Position numbers and translations under genes: made by a program. A stretch of 64,000 nt of DNA from NCBI RefSeq assembly GCF_002101775.1, contig NZ_LQPI01000030.1:1-64000 (forward strand), read 5' to 3'. The notes beneath the pieces were generated by a model. The model worked only from the letters and a program-made list of their open reading frames with translations. It did not search any database and was not told the origin of the DNA. Of the stretch, positions 47,031 to 55,675 are shown one piece after another; the stretch's first letter is position 1, and every line of letters begins with the position of its first letter. Source of the stretch: Mycolicibacter nonchromogenicus. GTDB lineage: Bacteria > Actinomycetota > Actinomycetes > Mycobacteriales > Mycobacteriaceae.

Positions 47031-48743
47031 TCACGTCAGCGGAATCGGCTCCAGAATCTCGGCTCGCGCCTCAGGAGCACTCGCGCGCAACGCATCCGCC
47101 GACGCGTCGTCGGGCTGCTCCTGCGACAGGATCTCGGCCTCCACGCGCGCGGCGTAGTTGGCCACCTCCCGGTCGATGTCGGCGTCGTCCCAGCCGAGTA
47201 CCGGCGCCATCACCTCGGCGACCTCGCGAGCACAGTTCACCCCGCGGTGGGCGAACTCGATGGAGATCCGCGTCCGCCGGGCGAGCACGTCCTCCAGATG
47301 CAGTGCACCCTCGGCGGCGGCCGCGTAGGCGACTTCGACCTTCAGGTAGGTGGGCGCCTCGGCGATCGGGTCCAGCAGATCCGGCTGCCCGTCGGCCACC
47401 GCCAGGACATCGTGGATCAGCGAGCCGTAACGGTCCAGCAGGTGACGCACCCGGTAGGGGTGCAGACCCTGGTGGGCACCCACGTGCTCGGCCTGGTTGA
47501 CCAGCGCAAAGTAGCCGTCGGCACCCAGCAGCGGCACCTTCTCGGTGATCGAGGGCGCCACCCGGGTCGGGATGTACTCGGCGGCGGCATCGATCGCGTC
47601 GGCGGCCATCACCCGGTACGTCGTGTACTTGCCGCCGGCGATCGCCACCAGACCCGGTGCCGGAACCGCCACCGCGTGCTCACGCGACAGTTTCGAGGTG
47701 TCGTCGTTCTCCCCGGCCAGCAGCGGCCGCAGCCCGGCGTACACGCCTTCGATGTCGGCGTGGGTCAGCGGCGTGGCCAGCGCGGTGTTGACGTGGGTCA
47801 GGATGTAGTCGATGTCGGCCCTGGTGGCGGCGGGGTGGGCCAGATCCAGATTCCAGTCGGTGTCGGTGGTGCCGATGATCCAGTGGGTGCCCCACGGGAT
47901 GACGAACAGCACCGACTTCTCGGTCCGCAGGATGATCGCGGCCTCCGACACGATCCGGTCCCGCGGCACCACGATGTGCACGCCCTTGGAGGCCCGGACG
48001 TGGAACCGGCCGCGCTGGCGCGACAGCGCCTGGATCTCATCAGTCCACACACCGGTGGCGTTGACCACCACGTGGCCATGTACCTCGGTGACTTCACCGT
48101 CCTCGGAGTCGCGGACCCGCACCCCGGTCACCCGGTCGCCTTCGCGCAGCAGCGCGACCACTTGGCTGGAGGTGCGGATGACCGCGCCATAGTGCCCCGC
48201 CGTGCGTGCCACCGTCAGGGTGTGACGGGCGTCGTCGACGACGGTGTCGTAGTAGCGGATACCGCCGATCAACGCGCTGCGCTTCAGCCCCGGGCACAGC
48301 CGCAGCGCGCCAGCGCGAGTCAGATGCCGTTGCGCGGGAACGGATTTCGCTCCGCCCAGCTGGTCATAGAGAAAGATCCCGCTGGCGACGTAGGGCCGTT
48401 CCCACCACCGCCGGGTCAGCGGGTACAGAAACGGCAGCGGCTTGACCAGGTGCGGCGCCAGCGTGGTCAGCGACAGCTCACGTTCGTGCAGCGCCTCGCG
48501 CACCAGCCCGAACTCCAGCTGCTCCAGATAGCGCAGTCCACCGTGGAACATCTTGGAGCTTCGGCTCGACGTCCCAGCGGCGAAGTCACGCGCCTCGACC
48601 AGCGCCACCTTCAGGCCGCGGGTGGCAGCGTCGAGCGCGCAGCCGGCGCCCACCACACCGGCGCCGATCACCACCACGTCGAACTGCTCACTGCCCAGTC
48701 GTTCCCAGGCTCGTGCTCGTTGGTCCGGTCCCAGCGTGCTCAC
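47031..48743 (-). CDS. glpD2: Glycerol-3-phosphate dehydrogenase GlpD2 (FAD, quinone-linked)
   Basis: 570 residues. The FAD-binding segment is VVVIGAGVVGAGCALDAATR. The substrate domain includes SSRSSKMFHGGLRYLEQLEF and IIGTTDTDWNLD, and the C-terminal GlpD cap has HRGVNCAREVAEVMAPVLGW. It oxidises glycerol-3-phosphate to dihydroxyacetone phosphate at the membrane. GTG 48743 lies 7 nt after a TAGCCT -10 box, so the mRNA is probably leaderless. Confidence 0.95.
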   Translation of the reverse strand: MSTLGPDQRARAWERLGSEQFDVVVIGAGVVGAGCALDAATRGLKVALVEARDFAAGTSSRSSKMFHGGLRYLEQLEFGLVREALHERELSLTTLAPHLVKPLPFLYPLTRRWWERPYVASGIFLYDQLGGAKSVPAQRHLTRAGALRLCPGLKRSALIGGIRYYDTVVDDARHTLTVARTAGHYGAVIRTSSQVVALLREGDRVTGVRVRDSEDGEVTEVHGHVVVNATGVWTDEIQALSRQRGRFHVRASKGVHIVVPRDRIVSEAAIILRTEKSVLFVIPWGTHWIIGTTDTDWNLDLAHPAATRADIDYILTHVNTALATPLTHADIEGVYAGLRPLLAGENDDTSKLSREHAVAVPAPGLVAIAGGKYTTYRVMAADAIDAAAEYIPTRVAPSITEKVPLLGADGYFALVNQAEHVGAHQGLHPYRVRHLLDRYGSLIHDVLAVADGQPDLLDPIAEAPTYLKVEVAYAAAAEGALHLEDVLARRTRISIEFAHRGVNCAREVAEVMAPVLGWDDADIDREVANYAARVEAEILSQEQPDDASADALRASAPEARAEILEPIPLT

Positions 48744-48750
48744 GTGTGTC

Positions 48751-48756
48751 AGGCTA
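48751..48756 (-). promoter_or_regulatory. -10 box (TAGCCT) for leaderless glpD2
   Basis: Minus-strand TAGCCT fits TANNNT and ends 7 nt before the glpD2 GTG. No SD is seen. Confidence 0.5.
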
Positions 48757-48797
48757 CGTGGCCGCCCGCCAAAACAAGCTGTGATGCTCGCTTCACC

Positions 48798-50222
48798 TCA
48801 GTCGAGGTCGTCGTGCGTCATCAGTCGGCGGCCCGCCTCGGTGAGCGAGCCCGACAGCGACGGATACACTGCCAGCGTCTGGGCCAGGTCGGCCACTGTG
48901 ATCCGGTTCTGGACCGCCAGCGCGATCGGCAGAATCAGCTCCGAGGCGATCGGGGCCACCACCACCCCACCGATCACGGTGCCGGTCGCCGGCCGGCAGA
49001 ACAGCTTCAAGAACCCGTATCGCGTCCGGCTCATCTTCGCCCGCGCGTTGGTCTGCAGCGGCAGCATCACGGTGCGTGCGGGCACCGTCCCGTCGTCGAT
49101 CTGCGACTGCGGCACGCCCACCGCGGCGATCTCGGGGCGGGTGAACACCGCGGCGGCCACCGTGCGCAGCCGGATCGGAGCCACCGCGTCCCCCAGCGCG
49201 TGATACATCGCGATCCGGCCCTGCATGGCGGCCACCGAGGCCAACGGCAGCAGTCCGGTGCAGTCGCCGGCGGCGTAGATTCCGGGCACCGACGTCCGTG
49301 ACACCCGGTCTACCTGCAGATAGTTTCCGGGCGCCAGTCTGATCCCGACCCGGTCCAAGCCCAGCCCCGAGGTGTTGGGCACGGATCCGACCGTCATCAG
49401 CGCGTGGCTGCCCGCCACGGTGCGGCCGTCGGCCATGGTGACCAGCACCCCGTCTCCTTCGCGGGTCACCGAGGCGGCCCGCGCGTTCTTGACCAGGGTC
49501 ACGCCGCGTTCGGCGAACACACTCTCCAACACCCGAGCCGCGTCGGGGTCCTCGTGCGGCAGCACCCGGTCACGACTGGCCACCACGGTCACCTTGACGC
49601 CGAGTTCGGTGTAGGCGTTGACGAACTCCGCGCCGGTGACTCCAGAACCCACCACCACCAGGTGCTCGGGCAGTGTGCGCAGGTCATAGAGCTGTCGCCA
49701 GGTCAGAATCCGCTCGCCATCCGGCTCGGCGCCGGGCAGGGTGCGCGGGCTGGCCCCGGTGGCGATCAACACCACGTCGGCGGCCAGAACACGCTGCCCG
49801 CCGCCGTGCTCGGTGACCAGAATCCGGTGATGCGCCAGGCCGGCTTCGGCGTCGATCAGCTCCCCTCGGCCGGCGATGACCTCGACACCGGAGTTGATCA
49901 GCTGGGTGCGGATATCGGCGGACTGCGCCGCGGCCAGGGACTTCACCCGCTCGTGGATCTGGCTCAGCTCGATCTCGGCGTCGGTGAAATGGATGTCGAA
50001 GCCCAGGTGCGGGGCACGCCGCAGCTCGGTGCGCACCCCTGAGGAAGCGATGAAGGTCTTGGACGGAACGCAGTCCCACAACACGCAGGCACCACCGATG
50101 CCGTCGGAGTCCACCACCGTCACGGATACCGCTTCGGGACCCTTGGCGGCAGCAACCAGCGCCGCCTCGTAGCCGGCCGGGCCGCCGCCGACGATCACGA
50201 TGCGCGTCAAGGCAGGAGTCAC
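48798..50222 (-). CDS. lpdA: LpdA-type flavoprotein disulfide reductase/quinone reductase
   Basis: 474 residues, 20 fewer than remembered M. tuberculosis LpdA at the C-terminus. FAD glycines: IVIVGGGPAGYEAALVAAAK. NAD(P) site: LVVVGSGVTGAEFVNAYTEL. The redox region reads GGACVLWDCVPSK, an intact Cys-x4-Cys pair, where M. tuberculosis LpdA has Ala for the first Cys as I recall. The His-Glu dyad of true lipoamide dehydrogenases is replaced near AVYPSLSGSL. Quinone reduction is likely, but thiol chemistry cannot be excluded. GTG 50222 follows a leaderless -10 box. Confidence 0.92.
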   Translation of the reverse strand: MTPALTRIVIVGGGPAGYEAALVAAAKGPEAVSVTVVDSDGIGGACVLWDCVPSKTFIASSGVRTELRRAPHLGFDIHFTDAEIELSQIHERVKSLAAAQSADIRTQLINSGVEVIAGRGELIDAEAGLAHHRILVTEHGGGQRVLAADVVLIATGASPRTLPGAEPDGERILTWRQLYDLRTLPEHLVVVGSGVTGAEFVNAYTELGVKVTVVASRDRVLPHEDPDAARVLESVFAERGVTLVKNARAASVTREGDGVLVTMADGRTVAGSHALMTVGSVPNTSGLGLDRVGIRLAPGNYLQVDRVSRTSVPGIYAAGDCTGLLPLASVAAMQGRIAMYHALGDAVAPIRLRTVAAAVFTRPEIAAVGVPQSQIDDGTVPARTVMLPLQTNARAKMSRTRYGFLKLFCRPATGTVIGGVVVAPIASELILPIALAVQNRITVADLAQTLAVYPSLSGSLTEAGRRLMTHDDLD

Positions 50223-50229
50223 AGCGACT

Positions 50230-50235
50230 AACCTA
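50230..50235 (-). promoter_or_regulatory. -10 box (TAGGTT) for leaderless lpdA
   Basis: Minus-strand TAGGTT ends exactly 7 nt before the lpdA GTG. It is divergent from the TAAGAT box at 50251-50256; only 15 nt separate the two -10 boxes, so the promoters overlap. Confidence 0.55.
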
Positions 50236-50250
50236 TCTGGAGCGTGGCGT

Positions 50251-50256
50251 TAAGAT
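50251..50256 (+). promoter_or_regulatory. -10 box (TAAGAT) for leaderless gene at 50264
   Basis: TAAGAT, identical to the accD5 box, ends 7 nt before the GTG at 50264. No SD is present. Confidence 0.55.
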
Positions 50257-50263
50257 TTCTGCC

Positions 50264-50755
50264 GTGCCGCTCTACGCCGCCTACGGGTCAAACATGCATC
50301 CCGAACAGATGCTGCAGCGGGCACCGCATTCCCCGATGACCGGCACCGGCTGGTTGCGTGGCTGGCGGCTGACCTTCGCCGGTGAGGACATCGGCTGGGA
50401 GGGCGCCCTGGCGACGGTGGTCGAGGACCCGGACTCGAGTGTTTTCGTCGTGCTCTACGACGTCACTCCCGAGGACGAGAAGAACATGGACAGCTGGGAA
50501 GGCTCGGAGTTCGGCATCCACAAGAAGATCCGTCTGCGGGTGGACCGGGTGGATGGGATCACTTCGGACCCGGTCGACAGCGAGCCCGCGCCGGTGTTGG
50601 CGTGGCTGTATGTCGTGGACGCCTGGGAGCGCGGGCTGCCGTCGGCGAGGTACCTCGGCGTGGTGGCCGAAGCCGCCCAGATCGCCGGTGCCCCAGAGGA
50701 ATACGTGCGCAACCTGCAGACCCGCCCGGCCCGCAACATCGGCCCCGGCTCCTAG
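50264..50755 (+). CDS. Gamma-glutamylcyclotransferase-fold protein (Rv3304 family)
   Basis: 163 residues with the GGCT/BtrG-like fold. The substrate loop is PLYAAYGSNMHPEQML, and the general-acid Glu is probably in SWEGSEFGIHKK. It may act on gamma-glutamyl peptides or similar amides; the true substrate is unknown. It keeps the M. tuberculosis position between lpdA and the amidohydrolase genes. The stop is followed directly by a (CTC)n run. Confidence 0.88.
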   Translation: MPLYAAYGSNMHPEQMLQRAPHSPMTGTGWLRGWRLTFAGEDIGWEGALATVVEDPDSSVFVVLYDVTPEDEKNMDSWEGSEFGIHKKIRLRVDRVDGITSDPVDSEPAPVLAWLYVVDAWERGLPSARYLGVVAEAAQIAGAPEEYVRNLQTRPARNIGPGS

Positions 50756-50786
50756 CTCCTCCTCCTCCTCCTCCTCCTCCTCCTCC
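50756..50786. repeat. Trinucleotide microsatellite (CTC)n, about ten units
   Basis: 31 nt of uninterrupted CTC repeat starting right after the TAG stop of the preceding gene. It joins the palindromic repeat at 50789 within 2 nt. Slippage here would alter only the intergenic length. Confidence 0.9.
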
Positions 50787-50788
50787 TT

Positions 50789-50852
50789 GGCGCGAGGGTG
50801 CGTGTTTGTACGGCGACACGCCGCGGATGCCGTACAACGGTGCACGCTCACC
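50789..50852. repeat. 64-bp palindromic repeat, left copy
   Basis: Begins GGCGCGAGGGTGCGTG and contains CGACACGCCGCGGAT and CCGTACAACG. The ends can fold on each other (GGGTGCG with CGCTCACC-type pairing). Its core recurs inverted at 51851-51914. It begins 33 nt past the gamma-glutamylcyclotransferase stop and ends 15 nt before the DUF559 stop. Confidence 0.8.
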
Positions 50853-50867
50853 CGGCAGGGACCCGGG

Positions 50868-51752
50868 TCAGGCGGCAGCACGCCCCAGTTGGGTCTCGAT
50901 ACGGCGGATGGTCTCCCACGGCCGGCGCCGGACGTCGTCGGCGATGATCGACACCACCACCCAGCCGATCTCCTGCAATGCGGCGCGGCGCCGGCGCTCG
51001 TGGACGAATGCCTCCGGCCCCTCATGCCAGACCACGCCGTCGTACTCGACTGCGACCCGCCGGCTCGGCCAGGCGAAGTCGACTCGCCAGATCCGGTGAT
51101 CGCGGTCCACGATCTGATGCTGCAGGACCGGGGCGGGCAAGCCACCGTCGAGCATCATCAGCCGCGACTCGCTCTCCATCGCCGATTCGGCCAGCGGGTC
51201 GGCCAGCGGTAGCAGCTCACGCACGGCCACGATGCCGCGTCGGCCCGCCTGCCGACTGGCCGCGCGCTGCAGCCCGCGGCGCGAGCAGGTTCCGCTGCGA
51301 AGAGCAGCGTCCAGCGTGGCCAGCGCCCGGGGCCGGCGCAACGACCGGGCCACCTCGATGGCCGTCCACTCCGGGGCAGTCACCGGCCGGCCCGCGACTT
51401 CACTCAGGGGGGCGCCCTCGCGCCGATGCACGACCAGTCCGTCGGCTGACCGGAGCTGTTGATGCGGCGGGTTGAGGACGTGCAGATCGACAGGTTCCTC
51501 GGTGTCGAACCCGTGTACCGCAGCCGCGGTCCCCAGACAGACCGTGACGCGAGTATCGGTCGCCAGGTCCAACCCACGCAAAAGGAGCTCGGTCGTGACT
51601 GTTCCATAGCCGTAGATCCCGTACCAAATCTTTTGCAGTGGGCCGTGTTTCAACTCTGCTTCCAGCCCGCGGCGGGTCAGGAAGGTCAGCGCCTGAGCGG
51701 ACGTGACCACGCCGCCTTGCAGATCGAGTAGCCGGTGCAGTCGTTGGTCCAT
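50868..51752 (-). CDS. DUF559 (Vsr-like) nuclease-domain protein with AbiEi-like N-terminus
   Basis: 294 residues. The N-terminal 70 residues (LHRLLDLQGGVVTSAQALTF, KIWYGIYGYG) resemble the winged-helix part of AbiEi-type proteins. The C-terminal 110 residues form a DUF559/Vsr-like restriction fold with DFAWPSRRVAVEYDGVVWHE (Asp and Glu metal ligands) and RRAALQEIGWVVVSI. It may nick or bind DNA. It interrupts the conserved Rv3304-amidohydrolase order and is bracketed by inverted 64-bp repeats, so it looks like an inserted cassette. No cognate AbiEii toxin is adjacent. Confidence 0.8.
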   Translation of the reverse strand: MDQRLHRLLDLQGGVVTSAQALTFLTRRGLEAELKHGPLQKIWYGIYGYGTVTTELLLRGLDLATDTRVTVCLGTAAAVHGFDTEEPVDLHVLNPPHQQLRSADGLVVHRREGAPLSEVAGRPVTAPEWTAIEVARSLRRPRALATLDAALRSGTCSRRGLQRAASRQAGRRGIVAVRELLPLADPLAESAMESESRLMMLDGGLPAPVLQHQIVDRDHRIWRVDFAWPSRRVAVEYDGVVWHEGPEAFVHERRRRAALQEIGWVVVSIIADDVRRRPWETIRRIETQLGRAAA

Positions 51753-51850
51753 GCGGCCGATCGTCGACGCCGGGAATGCACATCGCTTCCCGCTTGCCGC
51801 CCGGTGGGCGTCTCCTGTGGACAACGGCAGGACTGTGGAGTCCCCGCGGT

Positions 51851-51914
51851 GGCGCGAGGGTGCGTCGTTGTACGGGATCCGCGGCGTGTCGGCGCACAGA
51901 CACGCACGCTCGCC
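51851..51914. repeat. 64-bp palindromic repeat, right copy (core inverted)
   Basis: Also begins GGCGCGAGGGTGCGT, but its core reads as the reverse complement of the left copy (CGTTGTACGGGATCCGCGGC against GATGCCGTACAACG). In inverse alignment about 40 central bases match with a handful of differences. Outer arms GCGAGGGTGCGT and ACGCACGCTCGC are near-complementary. It lies about 100 nt upstream of the DUF559 start. Confidence 0.8.
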
Positions 51915-51946
51915 GAAAAGGGGGGCACGCTCGCGGAGAAGGGGGG
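51905..51946. repeat. Short tandem repeat, two units of about 21 bp
   Basis: GCACGCTCGCCGAAAAGGGG and GCACGCTCGCGGAGAAGGGG follow each other at the edge of the right palindromic repeat, just before the amidohydrolase stop. They may be a remnant of repeat-end duplication. Confidence 0.55.
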
Positions 51947-51949
51947 GAG

Positions 51950-53128
51950 CTAGAGCATGCCGGCCTGGTCGACGACGCCGGCCATCACCCGCACGCCGAC
52001 GGCCAAAGCCCGCTCGTCGAGGTCGAACGTCGGCTGGTGCAGATCCAGTTGCGGGCCGCGGCCCGGCCAGACCCCGAGGCGGGCCATGGCGCCGGGCACC
52101 TGCTCCAGGTACCAGGAGAAATCCTCCCCGCCACCGGACTGGCGCGTCGCGGCCAGCACCTCGGGCCCGATGGCCTCGATCGCGTGGGTCAGCATCTGTG
52201 TGGACACCGCTTCATTGACCACCGGCGGCACGCCGCGGTGGTAGTTGAGCGTGTGTTCGATATTCAGCGGCTCCAGCAGCGAGGCCACCGCCTCTTCGAC
52301 GATGCTTTCCAGGGCCACCCAGGTGTCCCGGCTGGCCGTGCGCACCGTACCGGCCAGACGCCCCGACTGCGGTATGGCATTGGCCGCAACCCCGGAGTTC
52401 ACCGCACCCCACACCAGCACCGTGCTGTTCCGCGGATCGATACGCCGGGACAGCACCCCGGGCAACCCGGTGATCAGCGTGCCCAGCCCGTAGACCAGGT
52501 CGGCGGTCAGGTGCGGTCGCGAGGTGTGGCCGCCGGGGCCGTGGACGGTGATCTCGATGGTGTCGGCCGCCGAGGTGATCGGTCCGGCGATGGTGGCCAC
52601 CCGGCCAGCCTCCAGCCGCGGATCGCAGTGCAGCGCGAATATCCGGCTGACCCCGCTGAGCACACCCGCGGCGATCGCATCGATCGCCCCACCCGGCATC
52701 AGTTCTTCGGCGGCCTGAAACACCAGCCGCACCCCGACCGGCAGCTCCGGCGCGGATGCCAGTGCCAGCGCCGTACCCATCAGGATCGCGGTATGCGCGT
52801 CGTGACCGCAGGCGTGCGTCACCCCGGGCACCAGCGAGGCGTATGGCGCCCCGGTCAGTTCGGTCATCGGCAAAGCGTCGATATCGGCCCGCAACGCGAC
52901 GCGCGGCCCATCTTCTGGACCAAAGTCGCAGGTCAGGCCGGTTCCGCTGGGCAATACCTTGGGATTGAGCCCGGCGCTGGCGAGGCGCTCGGCGATGAAT
53001 TGGGTGGTGGCGAACTCCTGCCGGCTCAACTCCGGGTGGCGGTGCAGATGCCGCCGCCATGCCACCAATTCCTCGGCATAGACCGCCAGCCACGCCTCGA
53101 CGGCGTGCGACACGGGCGTTGGAGACAT
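51950..53128 (-). CDS. M20-family amidohydrolase (AmiA1/AmiB1 type)
   Basis: 392 residues. Zinc ligands are in [42 protein letters not shown] and [13 protein letters not shown]. The lid domain follows at about residues 175-290. It hydrolyses N-acyl amino acids or hippurate-like amides. M. tuberculosis has two such genes side by side (amiA1, amiB1); only one is present here, so which it matches is left open. ATG 53128 is 43 nt from the divergent deoD start, and the two promoters must overlap. Confidence 0.9.
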   Translation of the reverse strand: MSPTPVSHAVEAWLAVYAEELVAWRRHLHRHPELSRQEFATTQFIAERLASAGLNPKVLPSGTGLTCDFGPEDGPRVALRADIDALPMTELTGAPYASLVPGVTHACGHDAHTAILMGTALALASAPELPVGVRLVFQAAEELMPGGAIDAIAAGVLSGVSRIFALHCDPRLEAGRVATIAGPITSAADTIEITVHGPGGHTSRPHLTADLVYGLGTLITGLPGVLSRRIDPRNSTVLVWGAVNSGVAANAIPQSGRLAGTVRTASRDTWVALESIVEEAVASLLEPLNIEHTLNYHRGVPPVVNEAVSTQMLTHAIEAIGPEVLAATRQSGGGEDFSWYLEQVPGAMARLGVWPGRGPQLDLHQPTFDLDERALAVGVRVMAGVVDQAGML

Positions 53129-53157
53129 TCAGGCAGTATCCCATCGTGGCGCGCCAC

Positions 53158-53163
53158 TAAACT
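53158..53163 (+). promoter_or_regulatory. -10 box (TAAACT) for leaderless deoD
   Basis: TAAACT fits TANNNT and ends 8 nt before GTG 53172. GTG 53166 would be only 2 nt away, which argues for the downstream start. Confidence 0.45.
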
Positions 53164-53171
53164 CAGTGCCT

Positions 53172-53978
53172 GTGACGGTACCGCTGGCAACTGAGGCGGC
53201 CGCGGCCGTAGCCCGGCGCACCGGCGTGCAGACGCATGACGTGGCGGTCGTGCTCGGATCCGGGTGGGCGCCCGCGGTCGCAGCCCTGGGCACCGCGACG
53301 GCAACCCTGCCGATGGCCGAGCTGCCCGGCTTCAGCGCCCCCACCGCGGCAGGCCACACCGGCGAGCTGATGTCCATGCAGATCGGCTCGCACCGGGTGC
53401 TGGTGCTGGTCGGCCGGATCCACGCCTACGAGGGCCATCCGCTGGCCGACGTGGTCCGACCGGTACGCACCGCCGTGGCGGCCGGGGCCAACACTGTGGT
53501 GCTGACCAACGCGGCCGGCGGCCTGCGGACCAGCTACCACGTCGGCCAACCGGTGCTGATCAGCGACCACCTGAATATGACCGGGCGCTCCCCCCTCGAG
53601 GGCGCGCACTTCGTCGACATGGTCGATGCCTACACCCCGTCGCTGCGCGCGCTGGCCCACCAGGTCGACCCGACGCTCGCCGAGGGCGTCTACGCCGGTA
53701 TGGCCGGTCCGCAGTACGAAACGCCCGCCGAGATCCGGATGCTGCGCACCCTGGGCGCCGACCTGGTGGGCATGTCGACCGTGCACGAGGCGATCGCGGC
53801 CCGGGCCGCGGGCGCCCAGGTCCTGGGTCTGTCGCTGGTGACCAACCTGGCGGCGGGGATCACCGGTGAGCCGCTCAGTCACGCCGAGGTGCTGGCGGCC
53901 GGCCGGGAATCGGCGGCCCGCATGGGCGCGCTGCTCGCCGACGTGATCGCGCTGCTGCCCGCCCCGTCAGCTCAGTAG
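53172..53978 (+). CDS. deoD: Purine nucleoside phosphorylase DeoD
   Basis: 268 residues, equal to remembered M. tuberculosis DeoD, when started at GTG 53172. Phosphate-binding: [17 protein letters not shown]. Active-site His: [14 protein letters not shown]. Base pocket: [33 protein letters not shown] with Glu, and [17 protein letters not shown] with Asn. It phosphorolyses purine (deoxy)nucleosides in salvage. The 3' end overlaps the convergent membrane gene by 7 nt. Confidence 0.95.
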   Translation: MTVPLATEAAAAVARRTGVQTHDVAVVLGSGWAPAVAALGTATATLPMAELPGFSAPTAAGHTGELMSMQIGSHRVLVLVGRIHAYEGHPLADVVRPVRTAVAAGANTVVLTNAAGGLRTSYHVGQPVLISDHLNMTGRSPLEGAHFVDMVDAYTPSLRALAHQVDPTLAEGVYAGMAGPQYETPAEIRMLRTLGADLVGMSTVHEAIAARAAGAQVLGLSLVTNLAAGITGEPLSHAEVLAAGRESAARMGALLADVIALLPAPSAQ

Positions 53979-55474
53979 CTCACCCCTGAGCTGTGCCGCA
54001 TCCGCGGCCACATGGTCTCCCAGCTGCCGACGGGCTGCTCGCACAGATAGACCTTGGCGGAGCTCTCCCCGTTGTGCACCCCGCTGGGGAATCTGATGGA
54101 CGCCAGGTAGGTGACGTGCCGCCAATACTGCGCCAATTTCGCGACCGGGAATCGGCCGACGCACAGCACCGTGCCGGCGTCGCCGGGCGGCGGCCCCCAC
54201 TGGGCGTAGCTGCTGTCACCACTGACCACCGGACGGTCGACGCCGGCCGCGGGGCCGAGAATGCGCAGTGCCGAGGCTTCGCCGTAATTGCTGGTGAAGA
54301 TCGGCACGTCGTCGGGCAGCGGCGCCGCGGCAGCCGCGACCTGCTCGACGAATCGCGGCCAGCCGTAGGTCTCCATCGGAATGGGATTGAAGCGGCGCAA
54401 CATGGTCTGTTGTGTTGGCGGCAGGACCGGCAGGCAGAACACGACCGCGCCGGCGAACAGGGCCACCAGTGCAACCACCCAGCCTCGCGGCGGCCGGTCG
54501 GGATTCTCGTCTTCGATCCACACCGCCCCGGCGGCGAACAGCACCACCAGCGCAGGACCCGCGTAGTAACACCGACCGCCGGTGACGACGCACAGCAGCA
54601 ACGCGACCGCGGGAACCGCCAGCATCCAGCGGTGCTCAACGGCCTCGTCGGAGGCCAGCCACCGCACCCCGATCACCCACAACAGCACCAGCAGCGGGCC
54701 GGCGTACAGGAGCAGCAGCAGTGGCAGCTGGGTCAGCGAGCCCACCGGGCCGCCCATCCGCACGGACATCGCGTGGGCGAATTCCAGATTGGGCCAGCCG
54801 TGTGCCGCGTTCCAGATCAGGCTCGGCACCGCCAGTGCGATGGCGACGGAGCCGGCCAGCCACGGTCCCGAGGAGCGCAGTGCGTCACGGCGGAAGATCG
54901 CCAAACCGACTCCGATGCCGATGAGCAGCAGCGCGACGGTCTGTTTGGCCTCCAGCCCGATGCCGGCCACCACTCCGGCGGGCAGCCAGGCCAGCACGGT
55001 TCCGATCCGCAGCGCCCGGGTCGTCAGCAGCAGCACCGCGATCCAGATCAGCTGGTCGACCACGGTGGTGCCGAAGAACATGGCCGCACCCATGAACAGC
55101 GGGCTGGCGGCGACAGCCGCCGCGGTGATCACCTGGGCGGTGCGCCGCCCACCGAGTTCGGCGGCCAGCAAAGCCGCCAACAGGATGCAGCCCAGGTGGA
55201 TTGCGATCGCCAACAGTCGCAGCCCCAGCAAACCTCCGAGCGAGGCCACCCGGGCCATCAGCGGCACCAGGGGCGGGTGGTCGAAGTAGCCCCACGCCGG
55301 GTGCTGACCGCAGATCACGTAGTAGAACTCGTCGGGGTGCCAGCCGTAGTTCATGGCGAAGGCCAGATGCACTACCGCGGCGACGGCCATCACGATGGCT
55401 ACCGGAATGAGCGTCCGGCGACTCACCGGCAACGAGATGGCACGTCTCGCCAGGAAGGGTGCTGATTCTTCCAC
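53972..55474 (-). CDS. GT39-like polytopic membrane glycosyltransferase, tandem copy 1
   Basis: 500 residues with about ten transmembrane helices. The acidic first extracytoplasmic loop ([20 protein letters not shown] and [13 protein letters not shown]) is the signature of lipid-phosphosugar-dependent GT-C enzymes (PMT-2 group). The C-terminal 140 residues are a soluble domain with two Cys. GTG 55474 is chosen because a GGGGGA SD precedes it and the resulting length equals copy 2. The upstream ATG at 55485 is out of frame by one base. The acceptor is unknown. Confidence 0.84.
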   Translation of the reverse strand: MEESAPFLARRAISLPVSRRTLIPVAIVMAVAAVVHLAFAMNYGWHPDEFYYVICGQHPAWGYFDHPPLVPLMARVASLGGLLGLRLLAIAIHLGCILLAALLAAELGGRRTAQVITAAAVAASPLFMGAAMFFGTTVVDQLIWIAVLLLTTRALRIGTVLAWLPAGVVAGIGLEAKQTVALLLIGIGVGLAIFRRDALRSSGPWLAGSVAIALAVPSLIWNAAHGWPNLEFAHAMSVRMGGPVGSLTQLPLLLLLYAGPLLVLLWVIGVRWLASDEAVEHRWMLAVPAVALLLCVVTGGRCYYAGPALVVLFAAGAVWIEDENPDRPPRGWVVALVALFAGAVVFCLPVLPPTQQTMLRRFNPIPMETYGWPRFVEQVAAAAAPLPDDVPIFTSNYGEASALRILGPAAGVDRPVVSGDSSYAQWGPPPGDAGTVLCVGRFPVAKLAQYWRHVTYLASIRFPSGVHNGESSAKVYLCEQPVGSWETMWPRMRHSSGVSY

Positions 55475-55675
55475 CGGTCCCCCATTGTCAACTAATGAAC
55501 CGGTGGAGCGTAGCAACTAATTAATTGACGTATTAGCCAACAGTTGGCTACTTACACGCTCCGCCGGGAGCCCCTTGATGACCGGGGAGCTCACAGTCCT
55601 GGCCCGCTGTCGCGTCAATGTAGACAGCATGCCTGATCGGCGAACCATGAGTGACGCCGGGGGTGAGCCAGCGGG

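Noticed and set aside
46566..49301. 911-codon plus-strand frame opposite the RluA-type gene, glpD2 and lpdA
   Set aside because: It spans three recognisable minus-strand genes and shows no protein-family pattern.
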